NCBI RefSeq assembly: GCF_900119315.1
Contig: NZ_LT827010.1
Coordinates: 1,254,501-1,318,500 of the forward strand
Direction: 5' to 3'
Source of the DNA: Actinoplanes sp. SE50/110
GTDB taxonomy: Bacteria > Actinomycetota > Actinomycetes > Mycobacteriales > Micromonosporaceae
DNA: 64,000 nucleotides
Positions 43,808 to 52,191 of the stretch are shown here, piece after piece (within the stretch, counting starts at the first letter, position 1; every line of letters starts with the position of its first letter). The notes below the pieces were generated by a model. The model made no database searches and was not told the DNA's origin. It saw only the letters and a list, made by a program, of their open reading frames with translations. Made by a program: the position numbers and the translations under genes.

Positions 43808-46438
43808 ATGAGAAGCCGCAACTGGTCGATCAGATCGAAGATCATCGCGATGGTCGCGGTGCCGCTCGCCGCGCTTCTCGCGCTCTGGGTCTTCGCGACC
43901 GCGGCCACCGCCGGTCCGGCGATGGATCTGCTCAACGCCCGCGACGCGGTGCACCGGCTCGGCGACCCGGGCCTGCAGCTGATCGCCCAGCTCCAGCGGG
44001 AGCGGCACTTCTCGGCCGTCTACCTGTCCGCCCGCAAGACGCCGCTGACCGATCTGCGCACCCAGCGGGCCGCCACCGACCAGGCGATCGACAGGTTCCG
44101 CACGGCGGTGCGCGACCTGCGGATGAGCGACGATCTGTCCGCCCGGACCGGCACCATGCTGGCCGACCTGAGCGCGCTCACCGGCGTCCGCGGCCGGGTC
44201 GACACCCGCGACATCGACGTGCTGAACATGATGACCGCGTACGGCGACACGGTGGACGCCGGCTTCGAGGTCTCCACCAGCGCCGCGGTCTTCTTCCACG
44301 AGAAGGTGGACCGCGAGGTCCGCGGCCTGATCGCCGGCTATCGCGGCCAGGAGTACCTGAGCCGGGTCGATGCGGTGCTCGCCGGGGCGAACGCGGCCGG
44401 CCGGATCGACCAGAAGAGCCGCGGCCGGCTCATCGAATTCGTCGCGACCTCCCGCTACCTGCTCTCCTCCGGCGTGCAGGACATGCCGGAGCAGGCCCGC
44501 GGCGACTACGCCCGGCTGATCACCGGATCCTCGTTCGTCCAGCTGGACATCATGCAGAACCAGCTGATCGACCAGAGCTACACCGGGGGCACGCCACCGG
44601 TCTCCGGCGCCGAGTGGCAGGCCACCTACGACCAGGTGTCGGCCGACCTGCGGGCGTTCGAGCTGCGCACGGTCGACGAGGTGGCCTCGGACGCCACCCC
44701 GCTGGCGATCACCGTGTTCCTCTGGCTCGGACTGTCCGCCCTGGTCGGCCTGGGTGCCTTCCTGCTGGCCATCTGGGTCTCGGTGCGGGTCGGCCGGTCC
44801 ATCGTGGGCCGGCTGATCAAGCTGCGCCGGGAGGCCCTGGAGATGGCCACCCACCGGCTGCCGACCGTGGTCCGGCGCCTGCAGCACGGCGAGGCGGTCG
44901 ACGTGGAGGTCGAGACGCCGCCGCTGGAGTACGGCAAGGACGAGATCGGCCAGCTCGGCCAGGCCTTCAACGACGTGCAGCGGACCGCGGTGCAGTCCGC
45001 GGTCGACGAGGCGAACGTGCGGCGCGGCATCAACGAGGTGTTCCTCAACATCGCCCGGCGCAGCCAGACGCTGCTGCACCGCCAGCTGTCCCTGCTCGAC
45101 CGGATGGAGCGCCGGGAGACCGAGCCGCAGGAGCTGGAGGACCTCTACCGGGTCGACCACCTCGCCACCCGGATGCGGCGCCACGCCGAGGACCTGGTCA
45201 TCCTGGCCGGTGCGGCGCCCGGCCGGGGCTGGCGCAACCCGGTCCCGGTGATCGACGTGATCCGCGGCGCGATCAGTGAGGTGGAGGACTACAAGCGGGT
45301 CGACATCCGCTCGGTGGCCTCCGCCGCGATGCTCGGCCGCTCGGTCGGCGACGTGATCCATCTGCTCGCCGAGCTGATCGAGAACGCCGGGTCGTACTCG
45401 CCGCCGCACACCCGGGTGCAGGTCTCCGGCCAGCTGCTGCCGAACGGCTACGTGATCGAGGTCGAGGACCGTGGCCTGGGCATGACCGCCGACGCCATCG
45501 AGGTGGCGAACCGGCGGCTGGCCGAGCCGCCCGACTTCGACCCGGCCGACAGCGCCCGGCTCGGCCTGTTCGTGGTGGCGCAACTGGCCGACCGGCACCA
45601 CATCCGGGTGTCGCTGCAGGCCTCGCCGTACGGCGGGATCACCGCGGTGGTGCTGGTCCCGGCCGAGCTGATCACCGAGGCGCCGCAGCCGGCGGGCACG
45701 CGGGGCCGTGGCGAGGTCACCGGTGACCTGACCGCCCCGCTGGCCGCGGCCACCACCCGTCCGGCGCTGCCGGCACCCCGGGTGAACGGCGAGTCACTGC
45801 CCGCGGCGAAGGTCGAGAGCCTGAACGGCCGGCACCGCACCGAGCCCGAGGCCGGCGGCCCGACGCCCAGCTCGGTCGCCTCCGGTCTCACCCCGGACGG
45901 CCTGGTGCAGCGCAAGCGGGTCCGGCGGGCCCCGGAGACGACGGCGGGCCTGCCGCCGGAGGCGACCCCGAGCCGGCTCGGCGACGTGGCCGGCGCGCTC
46001 GGCGTGGGATCGCGGGCGGTGCCGCGCAACTCGGGGCCGGTGCTGCCGACCTCCGCCGCGCCGCTGTTCACCACCCCGGAGCCACCGCTTCCGGTCGCGC
46101 CGACCTCGGCCGCGCCGATGTTCGCCGCACCGGTGTCGGCGCCACCGGCCGATGTGGACGGCGGTGGCGAGGAGGTGACCGCGCAGTTCGGCCTGGACGG
46201 CCTGCCCAAGCGGGTCCGGCAGGCCAGCCTGGCGCCGCAGCTGCGCAACCCGGTGGTGGAGCCGCCGCGCTCCACCGCGCCGGAACGCACACCCGAACAG
46301 GTACGTACGCTGATGAGTGCCCTGCAGCGGGGGACGACGCGGGGCCGGATCCAGGCATCCAGAGACGCTGAAGAGGCGAACAACGGCGGCGAGAGCGCCG
46401 GGGGGAATGACGTGTACCGGCCGGAGAAGGACGCATAG
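43808..46438 (+). CDS. cvnA: Conservon sensor ATPase (CvnA): NIT-HAMP-HATPase
   Basis: 876 residues. Transmembrane helix (about 8-34), a large extracytoplasmic NIT (nitrate-sensing type) domain, second helix (about 295-325), HAMP and a histidine-kinase-like ATPase: N-box LLAELIENAGSYSPPH, G1 VEDRGLGM and G2 GLFVVAQL. In characterised Cvn proteins, phosphotransfer from this subunit has not been clearly shown; it works as a membrane receptor with the downstream proteins. The C-terminal ~220 residues are low-complexity. ATG 43808 has GGAG upstream. 1-bp overlap with the roadblock gene. Confidence 0.94.
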   Translation: MRSRNWSIRSKIIAMVAVPLAALLALWVFATAATAGPAMDLLNARDAVHRLGDPGLQLIAQLQRERHFSAVYLSARKTPLTDLRTQRAATDQAIDRFRTAVRDLRMSDDLSARTGTMLADLSALTGVRGRVDTRDIDVLNMMTAYGDTVDAGFEVSTSAAVFFHEKVDREVRGLIAGYRGQEYLSRVDAVLAGANAAGRIDQKSRGRLIEFVATSRYLLSSGVQDMPEQARGDYARLITGSSFVQLDIMQNQLIDQSYTGGTPPVSGAEWQATYDQVSADLRAFELRTVDEVASDATPLAITVFLWLGLSALVGLGAFLLAIWVSVRVGRSIVGRLIKLRREALEMATHRLPTVVRRLQHGEAVDVEVETPPLEYGKDEIGQLGQAFNDVQRTAVQSAVDEANVRRGINEVFLNIARRSQTLLHRQLSLLDRMERRETEPQELEDLYRVDHLATRMRRHAEDLVILAGAAPGRGWRNPVPVIDVIRGAISEVEDYKRVDIRSVASAAMLGRSVGDVIHLLAELIENAGSYSPPHTRVQVSGQLLPNGYVIEVEDRGLGMTADAIEVANRRLAEPPDFDPADSARLGLFVVAQLADRHHIRVSLQASPYGGITAVVLVPAELITEAPQPAGTRGRGEVTGDLTAPLAAATTRPALPAPRVNGESLPAAKVESLNGRHRTEPEAGGPTPSSVASGLTPDGLVQRKRVRRAPETTAGLPPEATPSRLGDVAGALGVGSRAVPRNSGPVLPTSAAPLFTTPEPPLPVAPTSAAPMFAAPVSAPPADVDGGGEEVTAQFGLDGLPKRVRQASLAPQLRNPVVEPPRSTAPERTPEQVRTLMSALQRGTTRGRIQASRDAEEANNGGESAGGNDVYRPEKDA

Positions 46439-46857
46439 TGGCACAGACGACGAAGCAGAGCGCGAACCTCACCTGGCTCCTCGACGACCTCGTGGAGCGG
46501 GTGCCGACCGCACAGCAGGCCGTGGTGCTCTCCGCGGACGGCCTGATGCTGGGCGCCTCGGCCGCGATGAGCCGGGAGGACGCCGAGCACCTGTCGGCGA
46601 TGGCGGCCGGTTTCCAGAGCCTGGCGAAGGGCGCGAGCCGGCATTTCCAGGCCGGCGCGGTCCGGCAGACGGTGGTGGAGATGGAGGAGGCGTTCCTCTT
46701 CGTCACCGCCGCCGGGCAGGGGGCGTGCCTGGCGGTGCTCGCGTCGGCCGACGCCGACCTGGGCCTGATCGCCTACGAGATGGCGATGCTGGTCACCCGG
46801 GTCGGCCAGACGATGAGCGCCCCGGAGCGCACCCTGTCGGCGCCCGATGGCCTCTGA
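46438..46857 (+). CDS. cvnB: Roadblock/LC7 protein (CvnB)
   Basis: 139 residues, single roadblock/LC7 domain (NLTWLLDDLVERVPTAQQAVVLSADGLMLGASAAMSREDAEHLSAMAAG). In conservons this protein interacts with the sensor and modulates the small GTPase. GTG start shares its G with the previous TAG stop. Overlaps the DUF742 gene by 11 bp. Confidence 0.95.
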   Translation: MAQTTKQSANLTWLLDDLVERVPTAQQAVVLSADGLMLGASAAMSREDAEHLSAMAAGFQSLAKGASRHFQAGAVRQTVVEMEEAFLFVTAAGQGACLAVLASADADLGLIAYEMAMLVTRVGQTMSAPERTLSAPDGL

Positions 46858-47233
46858 TGGACAGCGGGTGAGTCACGACTGGATGGACCAGGACGCCGGC
46901 CCGGTCGTCCGCCCGTACGCCATGACCCAGGGCCGGGTCGCCCCGTCCGGTGGTGACTTCGACCTGGTCGCCTTCGTGGTCGCGACCGTGCCGGACCTGG
47001 CGCCCGGCATCCAGCTCCAGCCCGAGCACCACGCCATCGTGGCGGCCGCCTGGGAGCCGATCTCCGTGGTGGAGCTCGCCTCCCAGCTCGACCTGTCGAT
47101 CGGCGTGGTCCGGGTTCTGCTCGGTGATCTACGCTCGGCGGGTCTGATCTCGCTGTACGAACCCCCGGCGGCCTCGCAGCCGCATGACGTCGACGTACTC
47201 AAGGCGGTTGTCAATGGACTCCGTGCGCTCTGA
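46847..47233 (+). CDS. cvnC: DUF742 winged-helix protein (CvnC)
   Basis: 128 residues with DUF742 features: DAGPVVRPYAMTQGRV near the N-terminus, then a winged-helix-like stretch HHAIVAAAWEPISVVELASQLDLSIGVVRVLLGDLRSAGLISLYEP. Third conservon component; possible nucleic-acid or protein adaptor. ATG 46847 overlaps the roadblock gene; GTG 46868 is a possible shorter start. Overlaps the GTPase gene. Confidence 0.93.
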   Translation: MASDGQRVSHDWMDQDAGPVVRPYAMTQGRVAPSGGDFDLVAFVVATVPDLAPGIQLQPEHHAIVAAAWEPISVVELASQLDLSIGVVRVLLGDLRSAGLISLYEPPAASQPHDVDVLKAVVNGLRAL

Positions 47234-47807
47234 CCGCACCGGCGGCTCACGCATCCCGGTCGCGCTCAAGATCCTGATCGCCGGAGGTTTCGGTGTCGGC
47301 AAGACCACCATGGTCGGGTCGGTCAGCGAGATCCGTCCGCTGCAGACCGAGGAGATCTTGACCGGCGCCGAGGGCGCCGACGACGTGTCCGGTGTGGAGG
47401 GCAAGACCACCACCACCGTGACCATGGACTTCGGCCGGATCACGATTACCGAGGACCTGCAGCTCTACCTGTTCGGCACCCCCGGGCAGGACCGCTTCTG
47501 GTTCCTCTGGGACGAGCTGTCCCAGGGCGCGCTCGGCGCCGTGGTGCTGGCCGACACCCGGCGCCTGGCCGACTGCTTCCCCTCGATCGACTACTTCGAG
47601 CAGCGCGGCACCCCGTTCGTCGTCGCGGTGAACACGTTCGACGCCGAGCACCGCTTCGGCCCCGAGGCGGTGGCCCGCGCCCTCGACCTGGACCCGGGCG
47701 TCCCGGTGGTCATGTTCGACGCCCGCGACCAGGTGGCCGCCCGCAACGTGCTGATCGAGCTGGTGGAGTACGTCGCGCGCCGCCAGTACGCGACCGCCGC
47801 GCCCTAG
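47214..47807 (+). CDS. cvnD: Conservon Ras-like small GTPase (CvnD)
   Basis: 197 residues. P-loop AGGFGVGKTTMVGSV, switch-II region LFGTPGQDRFWFLWDE (the usual DxxG Asp is replaced by Thr, as in other CvnD proteins), and a base-recognition motif VNTFD in place of NKxD. These changes are characteristic of the MglA-like CvnD family. ATG 47214 (AAGGCGG upstream) overlaps DUF742 by 20 bp; ATG 47184 is possible. Acts as the output switch of the conservon. Confidence 0.94.
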   Translation: MDSVRSDRTGGSRIPVALKILIAGGFGVGKTTMVGSVSEIRPLQTEEILTGAEGADDVSGVEGKTTTTVTMDFGRITITEDLQLYLFGTPGQDRFWFLWDELSQGALGAVVLADTRRLADCFPSIDYFEQRGTPFVVAVNTFDAEHRFGPEAVARALDLDPGVPVVMFDARDQVAARNVLIELVEYVARRQYATAAP

Positions 47808-48847
47808 GCCGGAGCCGGGCCGGTGCTCTCCCGGATCACCAGGGTGGCGGCGAGCATCACCGGCGCCGGGGCCGGCTCGCCGCGCAGGGCGGCGGTGAGC
47901 AGGGCGGCGGCGACCCGGCCCTTCTCCTCGACGTCCTGACGGACCGTGGTCAGCGCCGGCCGCAGCTGGGTGGCGGTCGGGCCGTCGTCGAAGCCGGTGA
48001 TCGAGACGTCCTGCGGGATGCGCAGGCCGAGGTCGCCGGCGGCCTGGTGGACGCCGGCCGCGGTGACGTCGGAGAAGCAGAGGAAGGCGGTCGGCCGGTC
48101 GGGGCCGGACAGGAGCTCCCGGGCGTCCCGGCGGATCGCACCGACCTGCTCGAACGGCTCGCGGATGATGGTCGGCCGCAGGCCGGCCGCGTGCAGGACG
48201 TCGTCCCAGCCGAGCCGGCGCTGCACCGAGGCGTGGCCTTCGGTGAGGGTGGACGGGTCGGTGATCACGCCGTGCGCGCCGTGGATGCCGGCGATGGCGT
48301 AGGCGATCCGCCGGTGCCCCAGGTCGAGCAGGTGCCGGGCGGTGGCCCGGGCGCCCTCCCGGTCGGCGACGTTGACGCTGGCGTAGCCGTCGAGCGGGGT
48401 CTGGTCGACGAAGACCATCGGCAGCCGGCGGCGTTGCAGCCAGGCGACCGCGGGTGAGGCCGGGTCGCAGGAGTAGATCAGGGCGCCGTCCATCGCGACG
48501 TCCCGGGCCGGAATCAGGTCGCCGGCGCCGGCCGAGGTGAGCAGGGTGATGGCCAGGCCGGTCGGGGCGAGCTCCTCGGCGATGGCGCCGAGGAAGCCGC
48601 CGGCGACCAGGTCGGTGAAGGCGTAACGCAGCGAGTCGGTGAGCAGGATGCCGACCGCGCCGGTGGTGCCTTTGGCCAGGGCCCGGGCGGTCGGGTCAGG
48701 CCCGGCATACCCCAGCTCCTGCGCCGCGTCCAGGATCTTGCGGCGCAGCGTGGGAGAGAGCTGATCGGGCCGGGAGAACGCGTTCGACACCGTCATGCGG
48801 CTCACCCCGACCCGGTCCGCGATGGTCTGCAACGTCACCCTGGGCAC
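47804..48847 (-). CDS. LacI-family transcriptional regulator
   Basis: 347 residues. LacI helix-turn-helix (VTLQTIADRVGVSRMTVSNAFSRP, hinge LDAAQELGYAGPDPTARALAKGTTGAVGIL) and periplasmic-binding-like ligand domain. GTG 48847 has no ribosome binding site; instead a small upstream ORF with a perfect one overlaps its 5' end. Two copies of CTRTACCGGT lie over the promoter. Divergent from a sugar lactonase gene, which it probably controls. The stop overlaps the convergent cvnD stop in the shared CTAG. Confidence 0.92.
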   Translation of the reverse strand: MPRVTLQTIADRVGVSRMTVSNAFSRPDQLSPTLRRKILDAAQELGYAGPDPTARALAKGTTGAVGILLTDSLRYAFTDLVAGGFLGAIAEELAPTGLAITLLTSAGAGDLIPARDVAMDGALIYSCDPASPAVAWLQRRRLPMVFVDQTPLDGYASVNVADREGARATARHLLDLGHRRIAYAIAGIHGAHGVITDPSTLTEGHASVQRRLGWDDVLHAAGLRPTIIREPFEQVGAIRRDARELLSGPDRPTAFLCFSDVTAAGVHQAAGDLGLRIPQDVSITGFDDGPTATQLRPALTTVRQDVEEKGRVAAALLTAALRGEPAPAPVMLAATLVIRESTGPAPA

Positions 48848-48989
48848 CAGCAAACGGTATGCCGCGCAGGGCCCGGCGCAAAAAGCGGCGGCGTGGCCGG
48901 TCCGCGACGACCGGGGCGTCCGGCAACGCGCTGTACAGCTCGCGGTGGGTCTCGGTGAGTCCGCGCAGGTAGGCGGCGGGAAATTCCAT
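48696..48989 (-). CDS. Small upstream ORF overlapping the LacI start
   Basis: ATG 48989 follows GAGGAGG with 5-nt spacing, the best ribosome binding site at this locus, and sits about 25 nt after the predicted LacI transcript start. The first ~47 residues (MEFPAAYLRGLTETHRELY...) have natural composition; the last ~50 are a +1-frame overlap of the LacI DNA-binding domain. It may couple translation to LacI, or reflect an N-terminal extension of LacI split by a one-base frameshift. Confidence 0.4.
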   Translation of the reverse strand: MEFPAAYLRGLTETHRELYSALPDAPVVADRPRRRFLRRALRGIPFAGAQGDVADHRGPGRGEPHDGVERVLPARSALSHAAPQDPGRGAGAGVCRA

Positions 48990-49011
48990 GGGGACCTCCT
49001 CGGGGCGTCTT

Positions 49012-49051
49012 CTATACCGGTACAGTAAGCCCGCCTTCTGTACCGGTCAAG
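49012..49051 (-). promoter_or_regulatory. LacI promoter with two operator-like boxes
   Basis: On the minus strand, TTGACC (49050-49045), a 17-bp spacer and TACTGT (49027-49022) form a good sigma-70-type promoter. Two operator-like boxes overlap it: CTATACCGGTACAG at 49012-49025 (imperfect palindrome) and CTGTACCGGTCAAG at 49038-49051, 26 bp apart. This arrangement is typical of an autorepressed LacI gene. Confidence 0.65.
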
Positions 49052-49099
49052 ATGAGGAGCCTGCCAGGTTTCGTCGGCCCGCTGTGATGGGATCGGGGT

Positions 49100-50158
49100 A
49101 TGGGCGCGAACGCTGAGTACGTCTTCGTCGGCTGTTACACCGGTGACAAGGGGGGTGAGGGCGACGGCATCACGCTGCTGCGGCGTGATCCGGCCGGCGG
49201 CGAGCTGACCCGGCTGGGCCTGGCTGCCCGCACGCCGTCCCCGTCCTTTCTCACCCGGCATCCCACCCTCCCGGTGCTCTACGCGGTGAACGAGCTGGAC
49301 GAGGGCACCGTCTCGGCCTTCTCGGTCGCGCCGGACTGCTCCCTGATCCCGCTCGCGGTCCGGGCCACCGGCGGCGCCGACCCGTGCCATCTCGCGGTCA
49401 CCGCGGACGGCCGGCACCTGGTGGTGGCCAACTACACCAGCGGCTCGGTCGCCGTGCATCCGCTGGACGCGGACGGCGTCCCGGGGGAGCGCAGCGATCT
49501 GCTCACCCTGTCCGGCTCCGGGCCGGACGCGGAGCGCCAGGCAAGCCCGCACGCGCACATGGTCGTTCCGGCTCCGGCCGGCCCCGACGTGCTGATCTCC
49601 GATCTGGGTTCGGACACGGTGTGGCGATCCCGGCTCGACCCGGTCTCCGGCCGCCTGGGCGCGCCCGAGCCGGCCGTCGAGGCGAAGCCGGGCACCGGAC
49701 CGCGGCACCTGACCCGCTCCGCGGACGGCGCGCTGCTGCTGGCCGGTGAGCTGGCCGGCACGCTGAGCTGGTATCGGGCGGCCGGCGGCCCGGTCTGGGA
49801 GCTGCGCGGTACGGCGGCGGCCAGTGCGGTCACCGGCGGCGTCTTCCCGTCCGAGGTGATCGCGGGGCGTGACGGCCGGTTCGTCTATCTGGCCAACCGC
49901 GGTCCGGACACCGTCACCACCTTCGCGTGGGACGGCGAGAGCGCTGCCGTGGTGGCCGAGACATCGACCGGCGGGGTGTGGCCACGGCACATGATCGTGA
50001 TTGGCGATCACCTCTACGTAGCCAATGAACGTTCACACACGGTAACGGTTTTCCGGATCGATTCGGACAGCGGAATTCCCGTTCCGCAAGGCGAGCCGAC
50101 CGGTGAGCCGAGTCCCACCTGTCTGCTTCGGTGGAGTCCGCCGATGATCAGGCCATAG
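49100..50158 (+). CDS. Lactonase family protein (YbhE/Pgl-like, seven-bladed propeller)
   Basis: 352 residues with repeated propeller blades: HPTLPVLYAVNELDEGTVSAF, CHLAVTADGRHLVVANYTSGSVAVH, GPRHLTRSADGALLLAGELAGTLSWY, DGRFVYLANRGPDTVTTF, WPRHMIVIGDHLYVANERSHTVTVF. This is the lactonase / 6-phosphogluconolactonase (YbhE-type) family. May open a sugar lactone; the LacI gene divergent from it probably regulates it. No signal peptide. Confidence 0.9.
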   Translation: MGANAEYVFVGCYTGDKGGEGDGITLLRRDPAGGELTRLGLAARTPSPSFLTRHPTLPVLYAVNELDEGTVSAFSVAPDCSLIPLAVRATGGADPCHLAVTADGRHLVVANYTSGSVAVHPLDADGVPGERSDLLTLSGSGPDAERQASPHAHMVVPAPAGPDVLISDLGSDTVWRSRLDPVSGRLGAPEPAVEAKPGTGPRHLTRSADGALLLAGELAGTLSWYRAAGGPVWELRGTAAASAVTGGVFPSEVIAGRDGRFVYLANRGPDTVTTFAWDGESAAVVAETSTGGVWPRHMIVIGDHLYVANERSHTVTVFRIDSDSGIPVPQGEPTGEPSPTCLLRWSPPMIRP

Positions 50159-50337
50159 GCTAGATCGGGCACCCGGGCACGTCCGTGATCTTTACGGACA
50201 CAACCGGCGCGCGGGTGCTCGAAAGCGGCACTGATCGAGATGGCCCCACTACGCTCAGTGTTTTCTAGATCGGCAAGCGCCAATCTGAGTAAGTTTCGAC
50301 CGAACGTATATGGCATTCAGGTCTTGGTTTGCGCAGT

Positions 50338-52113
50338 ATGGAGCGCGTGTCTGGCCGCCATCGTAGAAACTTCAACTTAAAAGGGGCGAGCGTCGTCGGC
50401 GGAACGATGGCGATCGTTCTCGCCGTCGCCGGTGGCTGGTTCGCCTATAGCCGGCTCGTCGATTCGAGCTGCAGCGGATCAGTCAGTCTGTCCGTCGCGG
50501 CCGCTCCTGAGATAGCACCCGCTGTGACCGACGCCGCGAACGCGTGGGCCAAGGACGGGGGCAACGTCAACGGCGTCTGCGTCGCGGTCGCGGTCACCTC
50601 CGTCAACCCGGCCGACGTCGCCAGCGCGATCGCCGCGCAGCACGGTGTCGTGCTGGCCGGCCTCGGGCAGGCGTCGGGCGCCACCCAGGTGCCGGACGTG
50701 TGGATCCCCGACTCGTCCACCTGGCAGCTCCGCCTGCGCAACGAGGCCTCCGGCTTCCAGCCCACCAAGGTCACCTCGGTGGCGCAGAGCCCGCTGGTCG
50801 TCGCCATGCCGCAGCCGATCGCGGTGGCCAGGAAACTGGAGGGCCAGAAGGTCCCGCTGACCGCGCTGCTGTCCGCCGGTCTCAAGTCGGCGGACGGGCC
50901 GAAGTTCGGCATCGTCAACCCGGCCCGGGACGCCTCCGGCCTGACCGCGCTGATGGCGGTCACGCAGAACGTCGGCACCGGCGACGCGGCGGTCAAGGCG
51001 CAGGTCCAGGCGCTCACGCTGCTCGCCAAGAACCGGTCCGAGCTGCGGGACGAACTGCTGGAGCAGTTCCCCAAGGCGACCGATCAGGACACCCTCGAGG
51101 AGAGTCTGGGCGCCGCCCCGCTCTCCGAGGAGGACGTGATCTCGTACAACGCGAAGCGTCCGCCGGTCGAGCTGACCGCCGTCTATCTGGACGGTCCCTC
51201 GGTGCCGCTCGACTACCCGTACTCGGTGCTGCCGCAGGTCGTCGACGGGCAGAAGATCAGCGCCGCGCAGGGCCTGCTCACCCAGCTCACCTCGGGCTCG
51301 TTCAAGAGCCGGCTCGCGGGGCAGGGGCTGCGCGCGCCGGACGGCACGTACGGCGCCGGCTTCGTCGCCCCGGTCGGCGCGCCGAAGGCGTCGCCGGCGA
51401 TCAACACGGCGGGCGGCGGTGACACCGGCGGCACCGCAGCGTCGGGTGTCGACGCCGCGTCGGTCAGCAAGGTGGTCGGCACCTGGAACGCGACCACCCA
51501 GGCCGGTCGGGTGCTGGCCGTCTTCGACGTCTCCGGGTCGATGAACGACCCGGTGCCGCAGGCCGGCAACCGGTCGAAAGCGGTGGTCACCCAGGCCGCC
51601 GCGCGGACCGGTCTGCAGCTGTTCAGCGACGACTGGGCGGTCGGCGTGTGGGAGTTCTCCACCGACATGGACGGCACCAGGCCGTGGAAGCAGCTGATCC
51701 CGATCACGCCGCTGAGCACCGGACGGCAGGACGTGCAGGCCACGATCCCGCTGCTGAACCCGAAGAAGGGCGGCAACACCGGTCTGTACGACACGATCCG
51801 GGACGCCTACGACACGTCGAAGAAGAACTGGAAGGCCGGCAAGGCGAACTCGGTCATCCTGTTCACCGACGGCGTCAACGAGAACGACGACGGCATCGAC
51901 CAGGACACCCTGCTGGCCTATCTGAAGAAGGCGCAGGACCCGACGAAGCCGGTCCGGCTCGTGCTGATCGGCATCGGTGACGGCGTCGACCGCACCGAGC
52001 TGGAGAAGATCAGCAACGTGGTCAAGGGCAGCGGCGTGTTCCTCGCCAAGGACCCGACCCAGATCACCGGCATCTTCCTGCAGGCGATCGGCTCGCGCAC
52101 CGGCGTCGAGTAA
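50338..52113 (+). CDS. Membrane-anchored substrate-binding-like + von Willebrand A protein
   Basis: 591 residues. N-terminal basic tail and helix (about 17-36), a bacterial solute-binding-like domain (about 45-350: PEIAPAVTDAANAWAKDGGNVNGVCVAVAV, PDVWIPDSSTWQLR, VARKLEGQKVPLTALLSAGL), a Gly-rich linker and a vWA domain (about 395-591) with MIDAS motif DVSGSMND and VILFTDGVNEND. The first part looks like a solute-binding protein of extracellular type fused to a metal-dependent adhesion domain. Exposed on the outer surface. ATG 50338 is preferred over TTG 50329. Followed by a strong terminator. Confidence 0.88.
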   Translation: MERVSGRHRRNFNLKGASVVGGTMAIVLAVAGGWFAYSRLVDSSCSGSVSLSVAAAPEIAPAVTDAANAWAKDGGNVNGVCVAVAVTSVNPADVASAIAAQHGVVLAGLGQASGATQVPDVWIPDSSTWQLRLRNEASGFQPTKVTSVAQSPLVVAMPQPIAVARKLEGQKVPLTALLSAGLKSADGPKFGIVNPARDASGLTALMAVTQNVGTGDAAVKAQVQALTLLAKNRSELRDELLEQFPKATDQDTLEESLGAAPLSEEDVISYNAKRPPVELTAVYLDGPSVPLDYPYSVLPQVVDGQKISAAQGLLTQLTSGSFKSRLAGQGLRAPDGTYGAGFVAPVGAPKASPAINTAGGGDTGGTAASGVDAASVSKVVGTWNATTQAGRVLAVFDVSGSMNDPVPQAGNRSKAVVTQAAARTGLQLFSDDWAVGVWEFSTDMDGTRPWKQLIPITPLSTGRQDVQATIPLLNPKKGGNTGLYDTIRDAYDTSKKNWKAGKANSVILFTDGVNENDDGIDQDTLLAYLKKAQDPTKPVRLVLIGIGDGVDRTELEKISNVVKGSGVFLAKDPTQITGIFLQAIGSRTGVE

Positions 52114-52135
52114 CCCGCCGTCCCCCGGTCGTCCC

Positions 52136-52170
52136 ACGGCCGCCATCCCGCGAGGGGTGGCGGCCGTTTC
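52136..52170 (+). terminator. Intrinsic terminator after vWA gene
   Basis: A 14-bp stem with one G-U pair (ACGGCCGCCATCCC and complement), tetraloop GCGA and TTT, 23 bp after the stop codon. Convergent xylR ends 22 bp further on. Confidence 0.85.
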
Positions 52171-52191
52171 CCGTCCCGGTGCGCAACACGA

